The notes under the pieces: model-generated
Told to the model about the DNA's origin: nothing
Databases searched by the model: none
The model's input: the letters and a program-made list of their open reading frames with translations, nothing else
Origin: Pyrenula massariospora
Lineage: Eukaryota; Ascomycota; Eurotiomycetes; Pyrenulales; Pyrenulaceae
DNA length: 64,000 nucleotides
Assembly (NCBI GenBank): GCA_021030905.1
Contig: JAGFMI010000011.1
Coordinates: 186,001 to 250,000, forward strand
Direction: 5' to 3'
In this document: one piece after another, positions 58,582 to 64,000 of the stretch
Layout: each line of letters opens with the position of its first letter
How positions within the stretch are numbered: the stretch's first letter is position 1
Position numbers and translations under genes: made by a program

Positions 58582-59113
58582 CGTGAAAGGGATGGCGTCA
58601 AGTCTCGTTCAGATGTCGAAGTAGGGATCATAAGGAAAGCGTAGATGATATAGTAGGACCCGTGTCAGGGAGTTATCACCATCACGGTCCAAGAATGACA
58701 GGCTTTACGAACAGGGGTTGCGGAACAATTCCGGATATGCTTGGCATTTTGCGGATGAATTCGATATTGCTTTCATTAGACAGATGATTGTCTTTACCGC
58801 CGTACGAAGGAAATTTGGGATAAGCACACTTCGAATGCGATATCCCGACTAAATTGAATATCGTCGCGTCGCCATAATTGTGTCCAAAACGCTGCATTCA
58901 CATTAATTTTACTTATGTGCACCTGTTCATGTCAAGCCTTAGTGGTTGAAGGTGACTTACGACACTACTAAATTTAGCCAGCGTCCGTTTGAAGCTTTTA
59001 CGATCTCATTTTCCTTTTTTGGACTACTTTCGAGCACTACAAGAATATTCAATTTGGCTAGGCGATACACCACACCTACTAAAGGCTGACTTACAACGCC
59101 GGATGCTTTGGAG
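58582..59113. other. Intergenic region between IEC3-like gene and NOP13
   Basis: This 532-bp stretch separates the two divergent genes and must hold both promoters. A leftward open frame at 58682-58897 is short and unremarkable. No convincing site is assigned. Confidence 0.35.
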
Positions 59114-60298
59114 ATGAGCATGTCCCGGCTATCATACAAGCGCAAGCGAGATGTAGATGATGAGGGAAATCGGAGCAATGATATTGAGGTAAATCTTGAC
59201 GCACCAGAGCCGCCGTCGAAGAAAGCGCTGCGAAAGGCTAAGAGAAACGGTGTTTCAAATGCCCCTAGCAGAGATATGCCAGTTAAAGACAAGCAGGACG
59301 ACGCAGTACAGATTTCAAACAAGAAGTCAAAAGAAAAAGGCGGCAAGACTTCTACGGAGAAGCGTTCCCCCTATGGCATCTGGATTGGTAATCTCCCATT
59401 CTTCGTCTCCCAAGAGAATGTTCGCACCTTTCTTTCTACAAATCTCAAGCTTGACAGTGAATCAAGTGGCCAGATTACGCGTATCCACATGCCCCACGGT
59501 GAGAGTAAGCATGGAAAACCTCAAAACAAAGGCTTTGCGTACGTTGATTTGGAAACCACCGACGCATGTCAGGAGGCTCTGAAATTGTCAGAGTCCCTGC
59601 TTGGTGGGCGCCGGATACTCATTAAGGATTCGAAAAATTTCGAGGGCAGACCTGAAGAGCATAAGCAGCAATCTGAATCAAAGCTTCCTCCTAGCCGGAG
59701 AGTTTTCGTGGGCAATTTGAGTTTCGATGTCACTACTGAAGAGCTCCAAAGCCACTTTGAAACATGCGGAAGCGTCTCCAACATCCACATGGCCACCTTC
59801 GAAGACTCGGGGAAATGCAAAGGGTTTGCCTGGGTCACCTTTGACGATGTCATGTCGGCCGAGAATGCTATGCGAGGATTCGTGTACACTCGAAGTGGAA
59901 GCCAAACTGGTCAAGAAGGCGAAGTCGGAACGTTAATGGAAGGCGAGGACGGAATGTCGGCTGAGAAAGGCAACAAACGAAGAATTTGGGTCAATCGTAT
60001 TGGTGGCCGGAAGCTAAGAATGGAATATGCGGAAGATGCAACCATGCGATACAAGAAGCGTTTCGGCTCTCAAGCAGCAAAGAAAGGGTTTAACCTGGAA
60101 ACCACAAATGCAGAAAGCGCCAGATCGCCAGGGGCTCAAGAGACCGCAGATTCGCATCGGGAGGTTTTTAGAAGGGATGAAAACGAGCCTAGATCGTCAA
60201 GAAAGAAATATGTGCGGCCTGGATATGGACAGTCTTCTGTTGAAAGATTGCAGGGGGGGATTGTTAAGGGTGAAGGAAGGAAAGTCACATTTGGATAG
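59114..60298 (+). CDS. NOP13: Nucleolar RNA-binding protein NOP13 (two RRMs)
   Basis: A single-exon frame of 394 residues from the ATG at 59114 (MSMSRLSYKRKRDVDDEGN); the second ATG two codons on is equally possible. Nop13 is a nucleolar protein linked to pre-60S/pre-rRNA particles. RRM1 spans about 90-175: RNP2 IWIGNLPFF and RNP1 KGFAYVDL, with the strand RRILIKDSKNF completing the fold. RRM2 spans about 197-300: RNP2 VFVGNLSFD, RNP1 KGFAWVTF, and an insertion of about 30 residues before RRIWVNRIGGRKLRMEYAED. The first block (SRLSYKRKRD) and the C-terminal KKYVRPGYGQSSVERLQGGIVK are typical of Nop13 orthologues. The basic N-terminus should act as a nuclear localisation signal. Confidence 0.93.
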   Translation: MSMSRLSYKRKRDVDDEGNRSNDIEVNLDAPEPPSKKALRKAKRNGVSNAPSRDMPVKDKQDDAVQISNKKSKEKGGKTSTEKRSPYGIWIGNLPFFVSQENVRTFLSTNLKLDSESSGQITRIHMPHGESKHGKPQNKGFAYVDLETTDACQEALKLSESLLGGRRILIKDSKNFEGRPEEHKQQSESKLPPSRRVFVGNLSFDVTTEELQSHFETCGSVSNIHMATFEDSGKCKGFAWVTFDDVMSAENAMRGFVYTRSGSQTGQEGEVGTLMEGEDGMSAEKGNKRRIWVNRIGGRKLRMEYAEDATMRYKKRFGSQAAKKGFNLETTNAESARSPGAQETADSHREVFRRDENEPRSSRKKYVRPGYGQSSVERLQGGIVKGEGRKVTFG

Positions 60299-61077
60299 AA
60301 AATGGGGAGGGCGTATATTCGAGTGTACTTGGGCTATTCTTATCGAGAACTTGTACCTCGCTCACTCGGCTTAGAAGTCGCGAACAAAACGCTTGCATAG
60401 TTTCTGCTGGCTATGATCATGCTAGAAAAAAGGTGCACCCGTGTCCGCGTTCTTTTTTAGTGGCATAAGATCTCCAGGCCATAAGGTTGATACTCTCTTC
60501 AAGAGGATAGACATTATTATTATGCCTGTTACTGTTTTTGCAACTAGCACGATAAAGGCCTTGGAGCTCTCAATTTCTGTTCGGCTCCCGTTCGATGCTG
60601 AAGTTAGATGATCTTCAACGAGAATCTTCAAAGTGCGAGGGCTCCGCTCACAAAGAAGGATACCTATCATTCAGTTCAGTACTGTTTCACGTTCTATCGC
60701 AACCGATCTGTCAACGAACGTCGATATGGAACTGCGCGGGATGCGGAACGGGAGCTTCCGCGGGCCGGGAGTTTCTGCCAAGACCGGAATGACCTAACCT
60801 GAGAGGCTCCTTCGACAACTTTGCAAGCGTCTTAATTTTCCTCAACATCCCAAAACCATACCTTTTTCCGCCCTCTATCACTGCGGAATAGGGACAACTT
60901 CCTTCTTTTCCTAGTGTTCTTTCGAGTTTGGCTGAACCTACAGCACAGCCAGTGCCCGCCACCTTTTTTCTTCCAGTTTCACATTCGGGCAGCATCTCCC
61001 GACCTGCCGTCCTTCTCGCCTGACCTTTCAGTGTCTTCCGATCTACCTTGACCTACTGTTCCTGCTGTCATCTATCA
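60299..61077. other. Intergenic region before the Btz-domain gene
   Basis: This 779-bp stretch holds the 3' flank of NOP13 and a long probable 5' leader of the next gene, rich in pyrimidines between about 60890 and 61070. No open frame or RNA gene was recognised. Confidence 0.35.
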
Positions 61078-63277
61078 ATGGCTCCGGCCCGCCGCAAGAA
61101 CCTCATCTCCAGTAGAAGGAAACGTGAAGACGAAGGGGAAGAGGAGGGTTCACAAGCGGGCGGAGATGTCGAGGATGACTCTTTGAGTGAAGGCTCAGTA
61201 TCTAGCAATGGCGAAGATGATGCAGATGTAGAGGGGAGCGACATCAGCGAAGATAATCCTGAGACAGTGTCTCCATTAGAGGTTGACAAGGCTAAATTAC
61301 AAGTTAATGGTCATGTTGGGCATTTTCACACTGGAAACACGAAAGAGGCAATTCAAACCCACTTTACGGCATCGAAGGACACCGAAGCTATGATGAATGG
61401 GCTGAAAATATCCGGAGCCGAAGCGGAAACCGTGAACGAGATCAACTTTGATGATATGACGGCCGATCTCGAAAATGTGCCCCTAGGAGTTTCTCAAAGT
61501 CAATCTACAAACCTCGAGAAGTCTCTCAGTACTGCTCCCTCAAAGCCCGCAGATAGGCACCAAGGATCTGTGCAACATCCTGCATCTGAAGAGAATGGAA
61601 ATAAAGCAAAGTACGCAAAAGTCGGGACCGAGAATCCAGCTCATGTGCCCACGCGAGGTGGCTTCTTTCTCCACGACAATCGAACTGCACTTTCAGGTCA
61701 TAATGGCTCCCGGCCATACGGAAGGGGTCGGGGACGAACCTTTGGACCTGGACCTGGGCCAGGTAATGGCATTGGGTAAGAATCCTGGGCAATGATTTCA
61801 AGACGCCTGACTAACACGACATAGAAGAACACCTTTAAGACCTGAGCGATCAAGTCAACCATGGACCCATGACTTACACGACACAGTTAGTGCAGACGAA
61901 CCCAACAACTCGGGTACGGCTCCAAAACTTGGGTCAGCGGTTGTAAACTCGGCGGCTTTACCGCCACGACCATCCGCACCATCGTCCTCCGCTCCGAACC
62001 GATCATTCTCAACAACGACGGTACTAGGCAATGTCTCTGTTTTCATTCGCTTTCCAGGGATGACGTCCCGCAAACCATTTCAAAATGTGTCAAAAAAGCA
62101 ACACACTCTCCTGCCTCAACACCGACCTCCACTTCGTCGCGATAAGCCGGTGCGGATTTCGATAGCTGGACAACCACAACCCAAGTTTATATTCCCGACA
62201 TCCGATCGCTCCTTTATATTCATTCCTAGGGCAATGCGGCCTAATCAACAAACTTTCGCTCGTGGTCGTGGCCGAGGCAGTATTCACGGTAGTAGGCGAA
62301 CTAGCGCTTATGGAGGAAGCGTCTATACACCAAGCGTCGCTATGAGCAGACGCTCTTCAGTGATCGGTCCCATTTCTAGGGACAGTCTGAGATCTCCGAC
62401 AGGCTCTGCTTACTCACGTCCGCAAGTCGCGCCAGCCGATACCCGCAAGCCGGTCGTCAGGCTTCCTCCAGCGGCTTTAGTCAACGGCGGAGGCCAAGTA
62501 CCAGTAGCGACACCTGCTCAAGCTTTTCAGACTGCTACAGTCCCATCCAAACCCATGTTGCATGAGAACCGCCCAGCTTCTCTCCCCATGCACCAACCTA
62601 GACCCCAAAAGGCCGTTTCCGTCGCCGATATTGAATCTCCTGCCTCTTTTACTTTTCATCCGCCTCAACAGCAGCAGGAACAGCCGTTCCATCAGCAAGT
62701 TCCACAGGTCCACAACTCGTCGGTGTTCGCCGAAGATCCGGCAGCTGTCAATCCTCACAGCCGACAACTTTCGCATCCTAGTCAGCCATCTGGTACTCCC
62801 TTGTCACAGCTTCCTGATCGGGCTATCCATGCACAAACTTTCCAGCCGTACCCCGTACCGCAGGCGCAAGGATACTTCGCAATGGCATATCCGCCCGGGA
62901 CCGTCTTTTTTCCTCAAACGGTTGGCGGCGAATATCCAGCCTTCACGGGGGCGATGACGCCTTCTGCCACTGCCCCAGCTTTCGTTCCTGTCAACGGACA
63001 TCCAGGAGGTTTCATAGTGCCACCGCAAGCGCCGCAGCCTCCACCCACAGATCAAACTGGTCAATCGGCCACTGTAGCCCATGAATCGAACGGAATGGTC
63101 TATTATTTAGACCCGACCCAGCTACAGCAGCAACAGGCTCATGGGTTTGCGCCAGCGTATGGAGTCCCGGGAAATGGCGGTGTTGTCGGCATGGGCGGTA
63201 TGATGACGCCACCCGGTGGCTATTATTACCCTCAACCACCACCTGGCAACGGTCCGGTCTATTATACTGGGCAGTGA
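61078..63277 (+). CDS. Barentsz/CASC3 (Btz)-domain exon-junction protein
   Basis: Exon 1 (61078-61775) and exon 2 (61825-63277) join across a 49-nt intron (GTAAGA, CTAACAC branch point, CATAG), giving 716 residues. The first 100 residues are acidic and disordered. The Btz (CASC3/MLN51) core is clear: NPAHVPTRGGFFLHDNR followed by a GRGRGRTFGPGP linker and PWTHDLHD, which begins the second half after the splice. In animals Btz clamps eIF4A-III on spliced mRNA and stimulates its ATPase. A further fungal-specific block (RISIAGQPQPKFIFPTSDR, SFIFIPRAMRPNQQ) lies near 360-400. The C-terminal ~250 residues are rich in Pro, Gln and Gly, as in other fungal relatives. The presence of FAL1 in the same window makes an EJC function plausible. 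Confidence 0.85.
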
Positions 63278-64000
63278 TCAATCCAACTTCCTTTCCATTG
63301 GACCTTGAACCGCTCCTTTTCATGAACGTTTACTTTGGTTACTATGTCGTTGCATTTTAGCGATACTTTCATTCCCTTAGAATTTCCGCACGGGTCGGGT
63401 ACAGGAGCAAGCACTAGGAGTTGGCATGGTTGAAGGCTTACTATTTTTAATTGTGGCGCACTTTTTATCGATTGCCATCGTTTGCGTGATGGGAGGGTAT
63501 TTTTGGAAGGGGTCCAATGGATACACCTGAGAGGCGAGACGGAGGAGGGCATTCAAAAGCGCTATTTTCGTTCTTGTCCTGTCCTGAAGATAGCGTTATT
63601 ATTCCGCGGGCAATCCATGTGATATGTGCACAGAACCAGGCGCGTAATCAGTCGAAGTACGTAATCAACACAACCACCGGAACGGTCGTCGTCGGGCGAA
63701 TGTGGGTGAGCAAAGTTCACGTGATTATATTGAGTTACGGACCAAGCTGGCTTCGGTTAGCGCGACGGAGCGTCGCTGTTGCGTCTGCCTGCAGCAGCTT
63801 TCCCCACCTTTCACCTACTCACGACCTCACCTCTTTCCCACCTTCACCGACTGCTTCATCCTCACCGCAGAAAGACCGCGTATGTAAGGGTCTCCGATTT
63901 CTTTTCCCAAAATCTATCTCATCCTCCACCCTTATCCTTCAATATTATCCCACCAGCTGCCCCTGCCTCTATTGACTAAGTTCCACGCACAAGGCTCGCC
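63278..64000. other. Right-edge intergenic region
   Basis: This 723-bp stretch contains the 3' flank of the Btz gene and sequence up to the window edge. An open frame at 63517-63975 has no motif, and the pyrimidine-rich right half could be the leader of a gene beginning beyond 64000. I do not annotate a gene here. Confidence 0.35.

Overview
The window is nuclear DNA of a filamentous ascomycete (Pezizomycotina). Many genes carry short introns of about 45-60 nt with a CTAAC/CTGAC-like branch point just before the 3' AG. Families such as a PTH11-like rhodopsin-domain protein, fungal DUF6914 and DUF4748 proteins, APH-like kinases, AA9 monooxygenase and CBM1 cellulases are typical of this group. 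A plant-associated or saprotrophic leotiomycete-like fungus is my inference; the sequence does not name the species. I supported 29 loci: 27 apparently intact genes (one cut by the window edge), one probable pseudogene and one unresolved or broken membrane-protein locus. I saw no tRNA, rRNA, intact transposon or CRISPR array.

Left part (1-19.9 kb): an Hsp70-like gene running off the left edge, two conserved hypotheticals, a four-TM protein with a long Ser/Pro-rich tail, a single-TM hypothetical, a SAM-fold protein, a phenol-hydroxylase-type FAD monooxygenase, a 774-residue protein with a helical head and disordered tail, a DUF6914-like remnant with an in-frame stop, an APH-family kinase, and an unresolved membrane-protein locus at 18.9-19.9 kb.

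Central housekeeping block (19.9-31.4 kb): PRP9/SF3a60 and FAL1/eIF4A-III are divergent. They are followed by a large LIG4-like ATP-dependent DNA ligase with no recognisable BRCT, the APC/C subunit CDC23/APC8, and a conserved hypothetical.

Accessory block (31.4-51 kb): genes are spaced by gaps of 1-2.8 kb. It holds a tandem 23-bp repeat, an L-amino-acid-oxidase-like flavoenzyme, an NTF2-like protein, and three neighbouring cellulolytic genes (GH6 with CBM1, AA9 LPMO, GH5 with CBM1). The two hydrolases act on cellulose chains and the LPMO cleaves crystalline cellulose oxidatively, so they look like one degradation module. A cytochrome P450 and a PTH11-like receptor follow.

Right housekeeping block (51-63.3 kb): a small DUF4748 membrane protein, the TFIIH helicase SSL2/XPB, a secreted GDSL esterase, an INO80 IEC3-like subunit whose first intron appears to be GC-AG, the nucleolar RRM protein NOP13, and a Btz/CASC3-like exon-junction protein. 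With FAL1, the window therefore encodes two exon-junction-complex components. All gene models are my own reading of frame, splice sites and family motifs; none has transcript support.
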